NCBI GenBank assembly: GCA_947500035.1
Contig: CANMQP010000001.1
Span: 209,925-273,924 of the forward strand
DNA: 64,000 nt
Direction of reading: 5' to 3'
Origin: an uncultured Kiloniellaceae bacterium
Lineage (GTDB): Bacteria > Pseudomonadota > Alphaproteobacteria > Kiloniellales > Kiloniellaceae
Translations under genes and position numbers: made by a program
Shown here: positions 20,014-29,225 of the stretch, piece after piece
How the letters are laid out: each line of letters starts with the position of its first letter
Position numbering within the stretch: the first letter of the stretch is position 1
Notes under the pieces: generated by a model
What the model was told of the DNA's origin: nothing
What the model saw: only the letters and a program-made list of their open reading frames with translations
Databases searched by the model: none

Positions 20014-20826
20014 ATGTGCACCGCTGTCATTCTCCGGCGGCCCGGACAGAAGTGGCCGCTTCTTTTTGCAGGCAACCGCGATGAAATGCGGGATCGTCCT
20101 TCAGAGGCCCCGGCAAAGCATTGGGGTGACAGGCCTTCCGTGGTCGGCGGCCTGGACAAAACGGCAGGAGGAACCTGGCTCGCGGTCAACGAACATGGCC
20201 TTCTTGCCAGCGTTCTCAATCGGATCGGCAGTCTGGGGCCGCAGGACGGCAAACGCAGCCGCGGCGAGCTGGTGCTGGAAGCCATGGAACACAGTGATGC
20301 CGAAACCGCGGCGGACGCCCTCTCCAACCTTAATCCCGCGGCCTATCGCAGCTTTAACCTGATCCTGGCCGATAACCGGGACGCCTTCTGGCTCAGAAAC
20401 ATGGGCAAGGAAAACACCCTTGAAGTCGAGTGCTTTCCGATCCCAGAGGGTCTCTCGATGATTTCGGCCTACGACCTGAACGACCCCGACTCTGCCCGTA
20501 TCCGGCAGCATCTGAGAGACTTCCAGGATGCCGAAGCCCCGGATCCGGAGTCTGATGCCCGCGATGACGGCAACTTCATGCCCAGCGGCTGGGAGGCCTG
20601 GCACCGTCTCCTGCGCCGGGATGCGAGTGCTTCTGGCGGCGATCCCTATGCCGCCATGTCCGTTCAGCTGGATAACGGCTTCGAGACCGTTTCAAGCTCG
20701 CTGATCGCACTCCCTTCCGCCGAGTACCGCAGCGAAGCGCCGGAAAAGGCCCGCATCCGCTGGCTCTATGCGGACGGTTCCCCGCGAACCGCATCCTACA
20801 AACCGCTCGTTTTGGACGACGCGTGA
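20014..20826 (+). CDS. TANGO2-like NRDE-family protein
   Basis: 270 residues with the family hallmark AGNRDEM (NRDE) near residue 20 and the N-terminal MCTAVI, where Cys2 could act as an N-terminal nucleophile after Met removal. Other family stretches are DKTAGGTWLAVNEHG and FNLILADN. The family includes TANGO2, linked to haem trafficking and lipid or CoA metabolism, and its bacterial role is unsettled. The fold resembles Ntn hydrolases. Its stop overlaps the next gene (GTGA), so the two are translationally coupled. Confidence 0.92.
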   Translation: MCTAVILRRPGQKWPLLFAGNRDEMRDRPSEAPAKHWGDRPSVVGGLDKTAGGTWLAVNEHGLLASVLNRIGSLGPQDGKRSRGELVLEAMEHSDAETAADALSNLNPAAYRSFNLILADNRDAFWLRNMGKENTLEVECFPIPEGLSMISAYDLNDPDSARIRQHLRDFQDAEAPDPESDARDDGNFMPSGWEAWHRLLRRDASASGGDPYAAMSVQLDNGFETVSSSLIALPSAEYRSEAPEKARIRWLYADGSPRTASYKPLVLDDA

Positions 20827-21713
20827 GGGCGCAGCGCGTATCTCTCGGATCTATATCGCCCTTCAAGGGCGTGCTCTGCATGATCGGCGCGGGTTTTTTC
20901 CTCACCCTCAACGACGCGGTACTCAAATGGCTGACCGGCGATTATCCCGTTGGCCAGATCATGTTTTTACGCGGAGTGTTCGTCTTTCTGCCCATCGCGT
21001 TTTTCGTTTGGCAGGCTGGTGGAGGAAAAAGCCTCCGCGTAAGACACATACAGCCTCACCTGCTTCGTGGCGCCTTAATGATTGCGGGAACTTTCCTGTT
21101 CATCAATGGCCTGCGCCACCTGCCCTTCGCCGATGCCATCTCGATCACCTTTGCCGGACCGCTATTCGTCACCGCCCTGGCCGCCCCTCTGCTGGGCGAA
21201 GTCATCCGCTGGCGGCGCTGGCTGGCCGTGATCATCGGTTTTATCGGTGTTCTGATCATCATCCGGCCTACAAGCGAAGTCGCGCAGTGGGCCGCGATAT
21301 TTCCGCTTGCGGCCAGCATCACCGGCGCTCTGCGGGACATCCTGACCCGGAAGATGTCCCAGCATGACAGCTCGGTCGCAGTGATGTTCTACTCCACGCT
21401 GGCGGTCACGTTCGCCGGGGGCGTCACCTTTCTGGGCGGCTGGGCACCGGTTCAGACCGCCGATCTCGGCCTCTTCCTGCTGTGCGGCGTTCTGCTTGGT
21501 TTCGCCCATTTCCTGATGATCGAGGCCTTTCGGCTTGCCGAGGCTGCGCTTGTGGTTCCCTTCAAATACGTCAGCCTGCTGTGGGCCGTTCTGCTCGGGC
21601 TCGTGATCTGGGGCGACATCCCCGACGGCTGGACCTTCGCGGGCGCCGGTGTGGTTGTGGCCAGCGGCCTCTACATTTTACACCGCGAAAGAATCAGAAA
21701 AACAAAGACTTAA
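20823..21713 (+). CDS. EamA/DMT-superfamily transporter
   Basis: 296 residues with ten membrane helices in two EamA repeats (about 15-145 and 155-285). The first repeat holds the conserved PFADAISITFAGPLFVTAL stretch, and the second holds FRLAEAALVVPFKYVSLLW. Such proteins export or import metabolites such as amino acids or nucleosides; the substrate is unknown. It starts with GTG 20823 overlapping the TANGO2-like stop by 4 nt, so it belongs to the same transcript. Confidence 0.93.
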   Translation: MRAQRVSLGSISPFKGVLCMIGAGFFLTLNDAVLKWLTGDYPVGQIMFLRGVFVFLPIAFFVWQAGGGKSLRVRHIQPHLLRGALMIAGTFLFINGLRHLPFADAISITFAGPLFVTALAAPLLGEVIRWRRWLAVIIGFIGVLIIIRPTSEVAQWAAIFPLAASITGALRDILTRKMSQHDSSVAVMFYSTLAVTFAGGVTFLGGWAPVQTADLGLFLLCGVLLGFAHFLMIEAFRLAEAALVVPFKYVSLLWAVLLGLVIWGDIPDGWTFAGAGVVVASGLYILHRERIRKTKT

Positions 21714-21730
21714 ACCCCAAGCCGTGCAGA

Positions 21731-21767
21731 GCCCGGCACCACTTCCAACAGCCCATTTGTGCCGGGC
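21731..21767. terminator. Inverted repeat after EamA gene, possible terminator
   Basis: GCCCGGCAC (21731-21739) pairs perfectly with GTGCCGGGC (21759-21767) around a 19-nt loop, 18 nt past the EamA stop. No U tract follows, so intrinsic termination is uncertain. It could shape the purC leader instead. Confidence 0.35.
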
Positions 21768-21887
21768 CGGATCACCTGCTATATGGTGCTCCCCGTCATG
21801 GTCGATTACCGTTACAAACCGGTTGTTCTACAGCGTTACCGGCTGGATTTCGAACCAGGGCGAACCTTTCCCGATCGGACAAAAAAG

Positions 21888-22649
21888 ATGCGACGCAGAC
21901 GGATATATGAGGGTAAAGCCAAGGTCCTTTTCGAGGGGCCGGAACCCGGCACGGTAGTACAGTACTTCAAGGATGATGCAACGGCCTTCAATAACCAGAA
22001 GAAGGGCACCATCACCGGCAAAGGCGTTCTGAACAACCGTATCTCCGAGCATCTGATGCTCCGTCTGGCGGAAATCGGTATCCCGACCCACTTCGTTCGG
22101 CGCCTCAACATGCGCGAGCAACTGGTTCGCGAAGTTGAGATTATTCCGATCGAAGTGGTGGTGCGAAACGTCGCCGCAGGCACGATCTGCAAGCGTTTGG
22201 GGGTCGAGGAAGGCACGCCGCTGCCCCGCTCCATCGTCGAGTACTACCTGAAGAACGACGAGCTCGGAGATCCACTGGTCTCTGAAGAGCACGTGACGGC
22301 CTTCGGCTGGGCCTCAACCCAGGATCTCGACGAAATGATGCAGTATGCTCTGCGCTCCAACGATTTCCTGACCGGCCTCTTTTACGGCATCGGAATGAAA
22401 CTGGTGGACTTCAAGCTGGAGTTCGGCCGGCTGTGGGACGAAGAAGAGATGCGCATTGTCCTGGCCGACGAGATCAGCCCGGATTCCTGCCGTCTCTGGG
22501 ATATCAAGACCAACGAAAAGCTGGATAAGGACCGCTTTCGCAAAGATCTCGGTAAGGTCGAAGAGGCCTATCAGGAAGTAGCGCGCCGCTTAGGAGTCCT
22601 GCCCGAGGCCGGCCCGGTTGATATGCAAGGCCCCCAGGTCATGCAATAA
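21888..22649 (+). CDS. purC: SAICAR synthetase
   Basis: Phosphoribosylaminoimidazole-succinocarboxamide synthase, which joins aspartate to CAIR with ATP. I start it at ATG 21888 ([17 protein letters not shown]), giving 253 residues, the normal size; the frame extends 43 codons upstream but that part is not family-like. Signatures are [34 protein letters not shown], and VDFKLEFGR with the conserved [15 protein letters not shown]. It is followed by a terminator rather than directly by purS, which lies 2.3 kb downstream. Confidence 0.98.
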   Translation: MRRRRIYEGKAKVLFEGPEPGTVVQYFKDDATAFNNQKKGTITGKGVLNNRISEHLMLRLAEIGIPTHFVRRLNMREQLVREVEIIPIEVVVRNVAAGTICKRLGVEEGTPLPRSIVEYYLKNDELGDPLVSEEHVTAFGWASTQDLDEMMQYALRSNDFLTGLFYGIGMKLVDFKLEFGRLWDEEEMRIVLADEISPDSCRLWDIKTNEKLDKDRFRKDLGKVEEAYQEVARRLGVLPEAGPVDMQGPQVMQ

Positions 22650-22654
22650 AGAGC

Positions 22655-22680
22655 AGGGCCGACCGCACACCGGCCCTTTG
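22655..22680 (+). terminator. Terminator after purC
   Basis: AGGGCCG (22655-22661) pairs with CGGCCCT (22671-22677) around a 9-nt loop, followed by TTGCCCTTTG. It begins 5 nt after the purC stop. The U tract is short, so efficiency is uncertain. Confidence 0.6.
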
Positions 22681-22864
22681 CCCTTTGACGAGCTCACGCG
22701 CTGACAAAACCGCGTGATAGCACCGAATCTTTGTATGGTTAAGCCGGAATTTACCCCAGGTTAAGGCACGGCATCTTAGTTTATGCCGATCATGCTTGTA
22801 CGAATGTTCGTCGAAATGCGGTTTTGGCGAGGGTTCCAAGCAAACTCCTTGCCGTTGGGTTCCG

Positions 22865-24031
22865 ATGTCACAGCCTTCCCTTCTCCAGCTCGCGGTCTCA
22901 GACGGGACACCGCTGAGATCCCTCATCACAGCTCTCGTCGTCGGTCCTGTACTGACGGCGATCAACCAGGGCGACGCCATCCTGTCAGGAGCGGGGATCG
23001 ATCTTGGAAAAGCCGCACTGACATTTGTCGTCCCCTTTGTCGTGGCCACGGCCGGCGCGGTTCAGGCGAAGCGTTCAGGCACTTTACGTCCTCTGAACTC
23101 TGATTCGCCCGTGCCCAACCAGGCTCCAGCCGCTTCTGCGGAGCCCCCGGGCCCAACTGGGCCGCAAAGCGGCACGGCCATGCACTTCGGCCAGCCCGCT
23201 CCTACCCTCGATCCCGGCCTGCTCAACGAGGCCAGCGATATGGTTGGGACGATCAAGGGCAACGCAGTCAAGGTCAACACAGCGTCAAAGGCTAGAATCG
23301 CTTTCATCTCCGACCTGATCACGGCATCACAGGACGTTAAAAGCGAAGTCGGCGCCATCCAGGACCTCGCATCGGCGATCGACAGCAGCCTGCATGCGGC
23401 CCATCAAAATGCCGGTGAAGTTGTCACCCATGCCCGCAATATTGCCTCGAACGCGGAAGAAGGCGTGACGCTCTCGGACAACGTCGTCACCTCCATCAAC
23501 CGGCTGCAAGAGGATTTCAGCCAGATTACCGAGATTTCCCAGGGGATCGGCGCTATTGCCAAACAGACCAACCTGCTGGCTCTGAACGCGACCATCGAGG
23601 CGACACGTGCCGGGGACGCCGGCAAGGGCTTTGCCGTCGTTGCCGCAGAGGTGAAAACCCTCGCCAATAACGCGGGACAGTCCGCCGAACAGATAAATGG
23701 CGTCCTGGGCGATCTCTCACAGAGTATCGATGAGGTCCTCAAGCACCTGGAACAGCTCTCAAAGAATCTCAAACACGCGTTGGAAGCCAGTGCGCAGGGC
23801 CAGTCACAAACCGGAAAAATCTCTGAAGCAATCGACGAAGCGGTCAATGTGGCCAAGCAGACCGCCAGCCAGGCCGGCGCGCAGGCCGAACGTTTCAGCT
23901 CAGTCGCGGATCGCCTCGATCAGATCAAGCAGGATGCCGAAGCCGCTGTCACGGGCTCGGGCAAAAACATCGAACTGACAGACGGCGTTCTCGACAAGCT
24001 GGAAGCTGCGAAACGCCAGATTTCCGCTTAG
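22865..24031 (+). CDS. Methyl-accepting chemotaxis-type receptor with NrtS-like membrane module
   Basis: 388 residues from ATG 22865. The N-terminus has two membrane helices (about 18-38 and 47-66) joined by [12 protein letters not shown]; this matches the small NrtS nitrate/nitrite transport family ([16 protein letters not shown], then [15 protein letters not shown]). There is no periplasmic sensor and no HAMP domain. After a proline-rich linker (about 75-120) comes a long helical MA signalling domain, with the chemoreceptor tip around residues 230-260 ([20 protein letters not shown]). No CheB/CheR pentapeptide is visible at the end (AKRQISA). Its output is expected through CheA/CheW. Ligand is unknown; nitrate/nitrite is an inference. 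Monocistronic, with terminators on both sides. Confidence 0.85.
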   Translation: MSQPSLLQLAVSDGTPLRSLITALVVGPVLTAINQGDAILSGAGIDLGKAALTFVVPFVVATAGAVQAKRSGTLRPLNSDSPVPNQAPAASAEPPGPTGPQSGTAMHFGQPAPTLDPGLLNEASDMVGTIKGNAVKVNTASKARIAFISDLITASQDVKSEVGAIQDLASAIDSSLHAAHQNAGEVVTHARNIASNAEEGVTLSDNVVTSINRLQEDFSQITEISQGIGAIAKQTNLLALNATIEATRAGDAGKGFAVVAAEVKTLANNAGQSAEQINGVLGDLSQSIDEVLKHLEQLSKNLKHALEASAQGQSQTGKISEAIDEAVNVAKQTASQAGAQAERFSSVADRLDQIKQDAEAAVTGSGKNIELTDGVLDKLEAAKRQISA

Positions 24032-24041
24032 TCCACCACAT

Positions 24042-24090
24042 CCAGAATAGAGATTTTCTCTTTATTATCTAATCTCTATTTGGATTTTTT
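24042..24090 (+). terminator. Terminator after the chemoreceptor gene
   Basis: CCAGAATAGAGATT (24042-24055) pairs with AATCTCTATTTGG (24071-24083) around an AT-rich loop, followed by ATTTTTTG. It ends overlapping the 3' end of the convergent MlaC-like gene (stop at 24076). Confidence 0.75.
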
Positions 24091-24693
24091 GACCTTTCGC
24101 TCGAGTGCGTCGGTCAGTCCGTCGACACCCCTGCTGGCAGCCACCCCGGCAAACTCTTCGCGGTAGGTTTTGGCCTGACTGACGCCTTCCACCATGACAT
24201 CGGTAATCTCATAGTTTCCGCTCTGGTCCGAGACGATCCAGGAGAGGTTGAGCGGCTCACCCGAGGTGTTTTCGATGTAGGTCGCAACGGCGCTCTGTCC
24301 GGTCCCCTGTTCCTTGGTCGAGGTCACCGCGAAACTCTTGGGCCCGGCGTTGGTCACCAGGCGCAAGTAGGCGGCAATCAGATAATCCGAAAAGACGTCC
24401 TGGAATCGGGCGCGCTCGTCATCGCTGGCCTTCTCCCATTGCCCGGCAACGACGTATTCAGAAATTTGCTCGATCCCAACGCCATCGCGCAGAACGGCGT
24501 CCAACGCCTCTTTGCGGGAATCCGCGCTCATATCCTCCGCGGCGACGATGGAGATCACCTGATCACCCATGTCTTGCACAAACTTCGCTGCACCCTCGTT
24601 CGCCGCCTGCGCCCCGGCACCGGTCCCGGAAAGCGTGAGCAACAGGTAAGCCATCACGATTGAAATTACGGGTGAAATTACGGGCCGTGTCAT
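24076..24693 (-). CDS. MlaC/Ttg2D-family phospholipid-binding protein, exported
   Basis: 205-residue periplasmic protein of the MlaC (toluene tolerance Ttg2) family, which carries phospholipids between outer and inner membranes. Start ATG 24693 is supported by GGAG 7 nt upstream; a longer frame to 24729 is less likely. A signal peptide covers about 1-29 (ends GAGAQA). The mature domain has the family helix FVQDMGDQVISIV, the stretch ARFQDVFSDYLIAAYL and the beta segment YEITDVMVEGVSQAKTYREEF. Within the signal peptide two 12-bp units are duplicated (PVIS PVIS). No Mla ABC genes are beside it, which would fit an orphan or a hopanoid HpnM-like role. Confidence 0.88.
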   Translation of the reverse strand: MTRPVISPVISIVMAYLLLTLSGTGAGAQAANEGAAKFVQDMGDQVISIVAAEDMSADSRKEALDAVLRDGVGIEQISEYVVAGQWEKASDDERARFQDVFSDYLIAAYLRLVTNAGPKSFAVTSTKEQGTGQSAVATYIENTSGEPLNLSWIVSDQSGNYEITDVMVEGVSQAKTYREEFAGVAASRGVDGLTDALERKVKKSK

Positions 24694-24829
24694 TCTTTTT
24701 CTCCGCGTTGCCGTCTCAATGTCGCACACACGAGAACAGCTCGCGCCGCGAAGTCTTACACCGGACCCGACTCCCCCGCTTCAGACCACGTTCTCATAAG
24801 CCGCCAAGTCCCGCCGGGTTGCAAGAGAC

Positions 24830-24843
24830 GTCAATATATTGAC
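24830..24843. promoter_or_regulatory. Perfect 14-bp palindrome between divergent genes
   Basis: GTCAATATATTGAC reads the same on both strands. It sits in the 299-nt gap between the divergent MlaC-like gene and purS, and its right half overlaps a TTGACA -35-like hexamer (24839-24844). This is what an operator over a promoter would look like. The regulator is unknown. Confidence 0.45.
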
Positions 24844-24992
24844 ACAGACGTAAAGGATTTGTGCCAAGTCTCACAAAACGGTCTAAAGAGGTGTTTTTTG
24901 TCGGAAAAAGGCTTTCAAGCCTCCTTGTCACAGCGGGGGTCTGTCGCTAGATTTCGCGCGCTTCCACAGCCACAAATGCCACGGAGTCCCGC

Positions 24993-25235
24993 GTGAAAGC
25001 TCGCGTATACGTCACCCTCAAAAACGGTGTCCTCGACCCTCAGGGTAAAGCCATCGAGCATGCTCTCTCCGCCCTCGATTTTCAGGGGGTCGAACAAGTC
25101 CGTCAGGGCAAGCTGATCGAACTCGATCTCAGCGAATCCGACCCGGAACAGGCCCGCTCCCACGTTGCGGCCATGTGCGAGAAACTGCTCGCAAATACCG
25201 TGATCGAAAACTACACGATCGAGCTTGCTGACTGA
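24993..25235 (+). CDS. purS: Phosphoribosylformylglycinamidine synthase subunit PurS
   Basis: 80-residue subunit that bridges PurL and PurQ in the three-part FGAM synthase. It has the family start [20 protein letters not shown] and the helix-strand pattern [11 protein letters not shown]. It begins with GTG 24993, with GGAG 7 nt upstream. It heads purS-purQ-purL. Confidence 0.97.
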   Translation: MKARVYVTLKNGVLDPQGKAIEHALSALDFQGVEQVRQGKLIELDLSESDPEQARSHVAAMCEKLLANTVIENYTIELAD

Positions 25236-25344
25236 GCCTGCGCGCCAGAGTTCGCGAACAGAGTCAGCGACGTTTTTCAGGGTCAAGCAGATCCAGACAA
25301 ACGAGCAATCGGCCCTAAACGGCAATAAAACAGGAATCCACGCA

Positions 25345-26034
25345 ATGAAAGCCGCGGTTATCGTTTTCCCCGGATCGAACTGCGACCGTGACGTCCAGGT
25401 GACGCTGCGCGATGTCAGTGGTGTCGAGCCGGTCATGGTTTGGCATAAGGAAAGCAGCTTCGAAGATGTCGATCTGATCGTCCTCCCGGGCGGTTTTTCC
25501 TACGGGGATTACCTGCGCAGCGGCGCCATGGCCTCGAAGTCCCTGGTCATGCGCGAAGTCGTAAAACGCGCCGGAGCCGGCGTGCCGGTACTGGGGATCT
25601 GCAACGGCTTTCAGGTTCTGACCGAGAGCGGTCTGCTGCCGGGCGTGCTGATGCGCAATGCCGATCTGAAATTCGTCTGCAAGGACGTCCATCTGAAGGT
25701 CGAGAGCAGCCAGAGCCTCTTTACCTCCGCCTATGAAGCCGGACAGGTGGTGCGGATACCGGTGGCGCACCATGACGGCAATTACTTTGCGAGCGAGGAA
25801 GAACTCGACCGGCTGGAGGGCAACGGACAGATCGCCTTCCGCTACGTGCAACCGAACGGTGCCTTAGATCCCGACGCCAATCCCAACGGCTCGGCACGCA
25901 ACATCGCCGGTGTCTACAACGAGACCAAAACCGTTCTGGGCCTGATGCCCCATCCCGAGCGCCTCGCCGACCCGCAACTTGGCGGCACCGACGGCAAAGG
26001 GATGTTCCAAAGCCTGCTGGAGAGCCTTTCGTGA
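25345..26034 (+). CDS. purQ: Phosphoribosylformylglycinamidine synthase subunit PurQ (glutaminase)
   Basis: Class I glutamine amidotransferase that feeds ammonia to PurL. 229 residues from ATG 25345, which has AGGA about 9 nt upstream; the frame extends to 25225 but that part is not family-like. Catalytic Cys86 lies in VLGICNGFQ and the His/Glu pair in GLMPHPERL. The start has the standard [14 protein letters not shown]. Its stop overlaps the purL GTG by 4 nt. Confidence 0.98.
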   Translation: MKAAVIVFPGSNCDRDVQVTLRDVSGVEPVMVWHKESSFEDVDLIVLPGGFSYGDYLRSGAMASKSLVMREVVKRAGAGVPVLGICNGFQVLTESGLLPGVLMRNADLKFVCKDVHLKVESSQSLFTSAYEAGQVVRIPVAHHDGNYFASEEELDRLEGNGQIAFRYVQPNGALDPDANPNGSARNIAGVYNETKTVLGLMPHPERLADPQLGGTDGKGMFQSLLESLS

Positions 26035-28229
26035 GCGAGATCACCCCTGAGGTCGTGGCAGAACACGGCCTGAACGAAACCGAGTATCAACGGGTCCTCG
26101 AGATCATGGGGCGGGAACCGAACCTGCTCGAACTTGGGATCTTTTCCGTGATGTGGTCGGAGCATTGCTCCTACAAGTCCTCCAAGAAATGGCTCAAGAC
26201 GCTTCCGACCGAGGCTCCCCACGTGATCGAAGGCCCGGGCGAGAACGCGGGCGTCATCGACATCGGCGAGGGTCTGGCCGCCGTCTTCAAGATGGAGAGC
26301 CATAACCATCCGAGCTTCATCGAGCCTTACCAGGGTGCGGCCACTGGGGTCGGCGGCATCCTGCGGGACGTCTTCACCATGGGCGCGCGCCCGATCGCCA
26401 ACCTCAACGCCTTGCGCTTTGGATCCCCCGAACACGCCAAGACCCGGCACCTGGTTTCCGGCGTCGTGGCGGGCATCGGCGGCTACGGCAACTGCGTCGG
26501 CGTTCCAACGGTGGGCGGCGAAGTCAACTTCGACCCTTCCTACAACGGCAATATTCTGGTCAATGCCATGACCGTGGGCTTGGCACCTGCCGACCGGATC
26601 TTCAAGGCCGCCGCACAGGGTGTCGGCAATCCCGTCATCTACGTGGGCTCCAAGACCGGGCGCGACGGCATTCACGGCGCGACCATGGCCTCGGCGGAGT
26701 TCGACGACGATTCCGACGAGAAGCGACCCACCGTGCAGGTCGGTGACCCCTTCACCGAAAAGCTGCTGATCGAAGCTTGTCTGGAACTGATGGAAACCGA
26801 CGCCATTATCGGCATTCAGGACATGGGCGCTGCCGGCCTCACGTCGTCTTCCTTCGAGATGGCCTCCAAGGGCGGCATGGGCGTCGAACTCAATCTGGAC
26901 CAGGTGCCCTGCCGCGAGGACGGAATGACGCCGTACGAGATGATGCTCTCGGAGAGCCAGGAGCGCATGCTGATGGTGCTCAAGCCGGGCAACGAGGACA
27001 TGGCCCGCGGCATTATGGAGAAGTGGGATCTGGATTTCGCCGTCATCGGCAGCCTGACCGAGACCGGACGCATGGTCCTGCGCATGCATGGCGAGGTGGT
27101 CGGCGACCTGCCCATCGACCCTCTGGCCGAGGCTTCGCCGGAATACGACCGCCCCTGGGTTCCGACCCCGGCGCGTGAAGAACTGGATGCAAAAGACCTT
27201 CCGGTGCCCGGCGATACCGGCAAGGTGCTGTATCAGCTGATGGGTTCTCCGAACCTCTGTTCGCGGCGCTGGATCTGGGAGCAATACGATCACATGGTCA
27301 TGGCCGATACCCAGGCCCGCCCCGGCGGCGATGCCGCCGTGGTCCGTGTGCATGGCACCGAACGTGCGCTCGCGATCTCGACCGACTGCACGCCGCGCTA
27401 CTGCGTGGCCGATCCGGCCCGTGGCGGCGCCCAGGCCGTCGCCGAGTCCTGGCGGAATCTGACCGCCGTTGGCGCGACCCCCCTCGCCATCACCGACAAC
27501 ATGAATTTCGGCAATCCGGAGCGCCCCGAAATCATGGGTCAGTTCGTCGGCTGTATCGAGGGCATGCGGGCAGCCTGTGACGCCCTGGCTTACCCCGTCG
27601 TCTCCGGCAACGTTTCGCTCTACAACGAGACCAATGGCGCCGCGATCCTCCCGACACCCGCGATTGGCGGCGTGGGTGTTATCGAAGATGCCAGCAAAAC
27701 GGCCGGCATCGCCTTCACCGAAGAAGGCGCAGACATCCTGCTGATCGGTGAGACGACCGGCCATTTGGGCTCCACGACCTATCTCTCCGAGATCGAGGGC
27801 CGGTCTGACGGTGCGCCGCCTGCGGTCGATCTGGAACAGGAAAAACGCAACGGCGACTTCGTGCGCCAGCTTATCATTTCCGGGCAAGTAACTGTTTGTC
27901 ATGATCTTTCAGACGGCGGACTCGCCGTCTCCGTGGCTGAAATGGCGCTTGCAGGCGGGATCGGCGCGACGCTCGAACAACCCGCGGAAATTAACCTTCC
28001 AACCCATGCCTGGCTGTTCGGGGAAGATCAGGCGCGTTATCTGATCGCAACCGGCAACGCCGAGGCGCTGCTGGACGCCGCGCAGGCGGCTGGAATTCCT
28101 GCCGGCATAATCGGGCGAACCGGCGGGAAAACGTTGACCTTGCCGGGTGGCAGCCCCATATCCCTGAACGACTTGTCGCGCGCGCATGAGGGCTGGCTCC
28201 CTGATTACATGGCAGGTACAGTTAACTGA
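26031..28229 (+). CDS. purL: Phosphoribosylformylglycinamidine synthase subunit PurL
   Basis: ATP-dependent synthetase subunit of FGAM synthase. 732 residues, the small PurL size used with PurS and PurQ. Signatures are [14 protein letters not shown], the ATP/Mg region [34 protein letters not shown], and the second half [11 protein letters not shown] and [12 protein letters not shown]. It starts at GTG 26031 in a GTGA overlap with purQ. bolA and grxD follow closely in the same direction. Confidence 0.99.
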   Translation: MSEITPEVVAEHGLNETEYQRVLEIMGREPNLLELGIFSVMWSEHCSYKSSKKWLKTLPTEAPHVIEGPGENAGVIDIGEGLAAVFKMESHNHPSFIEPYQGAATGVGGILRDVFTMGARPIANLNALRFGSPEHAKTRHLVSGVVAGIGGYGNCVGVPTVGGEVNFDPSYNGNILVNAMTVGLAPADRIFKAAAQGVGNPVIYVGSKTGRDGIHGATMASAEFDDDSDEKRPTVQVGDPFTEKLLIEACLELMETDAIIGIQDMGAAGLTSSSFEMASKGGMGVELNLDQVPCREDGMTPYEMMLSESQERMLMVLKPGNEDMARGIMEKWDLDFAVIGSLTETGRMVLRMHGEVVGDLPIDPLAEASPEYDRPWVPTPAREELDAKDLPVPGDTGKVLYQLMGSPNLCSRRWIWEQYDHMVMADTQARPGGDAAVVRVHGTERALAISTDCTPRYCVADPARGGAQAVAESWRNLTAVGATPLAITDNMNFGNPERPEIMGQFVGCIEGMRAACDALAYPVVSGNVSLYNETNGAAILPTPAIGGVGVIEDASKTAGIAFTEEGADILLIGETTGHLGSTTYLSEIEGRSDGAPPAVDLEQEKRNGDFVRQLIISGQVTVCHDLSDGGLAVSVAEMALAGGIGATLEQPAEINLPTHAWLFGEDQARYLIATGNAEALLDAAQAAGIPAGIIGRTGGKTLTLPGGSPISLNDLSRAHEGWLPDYMAGTVN

Positions 28230-28309
28230 GACGAATCCTGTAATCAGGAAATCATCGGCGTTGGGATGCCAAAGGCCGCCCGAAAAGAGACAAGACGAGG
28301 ATAATCGCT

Positions 28310-28549
28310 ATGCCAATGAATCCGGCTGAAATCGAAGGCTTGATAAAAGAATCGATTACTGATGCAGAGGTCAGAATTGAAGACCTTCGCGGCGACGGCG
28401 ATCACTATGCCGCCTATGTGGTTTCAGCGGCATTCCAGGGAAAGTCACGGGTTCAGCAGCATCAGATGGTGTATCAGGCACTTCGGGGCCGCATGGGGAA
28501 CGAATTACACGCGTTGGCCTTGCAGACCTCGACCCCTTCGGACGGCTGA
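28310..28549 (+). CDS. BolA/IbaG-family protein
   Basis: 79-residue protein of the BolA family. Family features are PAEIEGLIKESITDAEV, then YAAYVVSAAFQGKSRVQQHQ (His near the end of the second half can ligate an iron-sulfur cluster together with a monothiol glutaredoxin) and the final helix. GAGG lies 9 nt before ATG 28310. It is directly upstream of grxD, its usual partner: the two form a [2Fe-2S]-bridged complex involved in iron-sulfur trafficking or iron sensing. Confidence 0.94.
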   Translation: MPMNPAEIEGLIKESITDAEVRIEDLRGDGDHYAAYVVSAAFQGKSRVQQHQMVYQALRGRMGNELHALALQTSTPSDG

Positions 28550-28644
28550 CGCCGTTCACAAATGAAGTATGATCCGGCGCTGCGAATGCGCGCCGATTGA
28601 GTGAAATCCAGGTCCAAGTGGCCCCGTTCAGAGGAAAGACTAAG

Positions 28645-28983
28645 ATGGATAACCCCGTTGCAGAGCGCATCAAGCAAGATATCTCCGATAACGACGTGGT
28701 TCTCTTCATGAAGGGAACGCCTGTTTTCCCCCAGTGCGGCTTCTCCGCCACCGTGGTCCAGGTTCTCTCGCACCTGGGCGTGAAATTCAAAGGGATCGAC
28801 GTGCTGCAGGACCCCGGCCTGCGCCAGGGCATTAAGGAATTCAGCGAGTGGCCGACCATTCCGCAGCTTTATGTAAAAGGCGAGTTCGTCGGTGGCTGCG
28901 ACATCATCCGCGAAATGTTCCAGTCCGGTGAGCTGCAGGATCATCTTGCAAACGCAGGCGTAGAGACCCAAACCGCCGCATAA
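28645..28983 (+). CDS. grxD: Monothiol glutaredoxin Grx4 type
   Basis: 112 residues from ATG 28645, chosen because GAGGAAAG lies about 6 nt upstream. It has the monothiol active site CGFS at 31-34 (FPQCGFSA), the glutathione-binding WPTIPQLYVKGEFVGGCDI stretch, and the typical KGTP loop. This class binds a [2Fe-2S] cluster with glutathione and passes it on, often with BolA. It ends the purSQL-bolA-grxD run and is followed by a strong terminator. Confidence 0.97.
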   Translation: MDNPVAERIKQDISDNDVVLFMKGTPVFPQCGFSATVVQVLSHLGVKFKGIDVLQDPGLRQGIKEFSEWPTIPQLYVKGEFVGGCDIIREMFQSGELQDHLANAGVETQTAA

Positions 28984-29014
28984 CATGTAGTCTTAACCAA
29001 TATCGTTCCTACGA

Positions 29015-29045
29015 AAAGGCTTCGTTCCGGCGAAGCCTTTTTCTT
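29015..29045 (+). terminator. Terminator after grxD
   Basis: AAAGGCTTCG (29015-29024) pairs with CGAAGCCTTT (29031-29040) around TTCCGG, followed by TTCTTTG; 32 nt past the grxD stop. Confidence 0.88.
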
Positions 29046-29147
29046 TGAAAAATATGGCAACCACCTGATTTGTATATATAATACCCGTTCTACTGATGCC
29101 TAGTCTCCCCTAACGCTTCACGAAAATGTGCCCGGGAGATCTTTTAG

Positions 29148-29164
29148 TTTAGAATAATTTTAAT
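29148..29164. promoter_or_regulatory. Irr/Fur-family box-like palindrome upstream of metal exporter
   Basis: TTTAGAATAATTTTAAT resembles the rhizobial Irr iron-control element (TTTAGAA-N3-TTCTAAA), with the second half degenerate. It lies about 62 nt before the exporter start, in an AT-rich leader. An AT-rich TATATATAAT stretch near 29073-29082 could be the -10 element of the same promoter. Assigned by similarity to the known motif only. Confidence 0.4.
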
Positions 29165-29225
29165 TTGCAATTGGAGCTGAAACATCTAATATTCGATCAA
29201 GATTCAACCTCGATCGAGTAAAGCA

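Noticed and set aside
25914..27902. 662-codon open frame antisense to purL
   Set aside because: The plus strand encodes a full, motif-complete PurL; the antisense product is rich in His/Gly/Asp with no family features.
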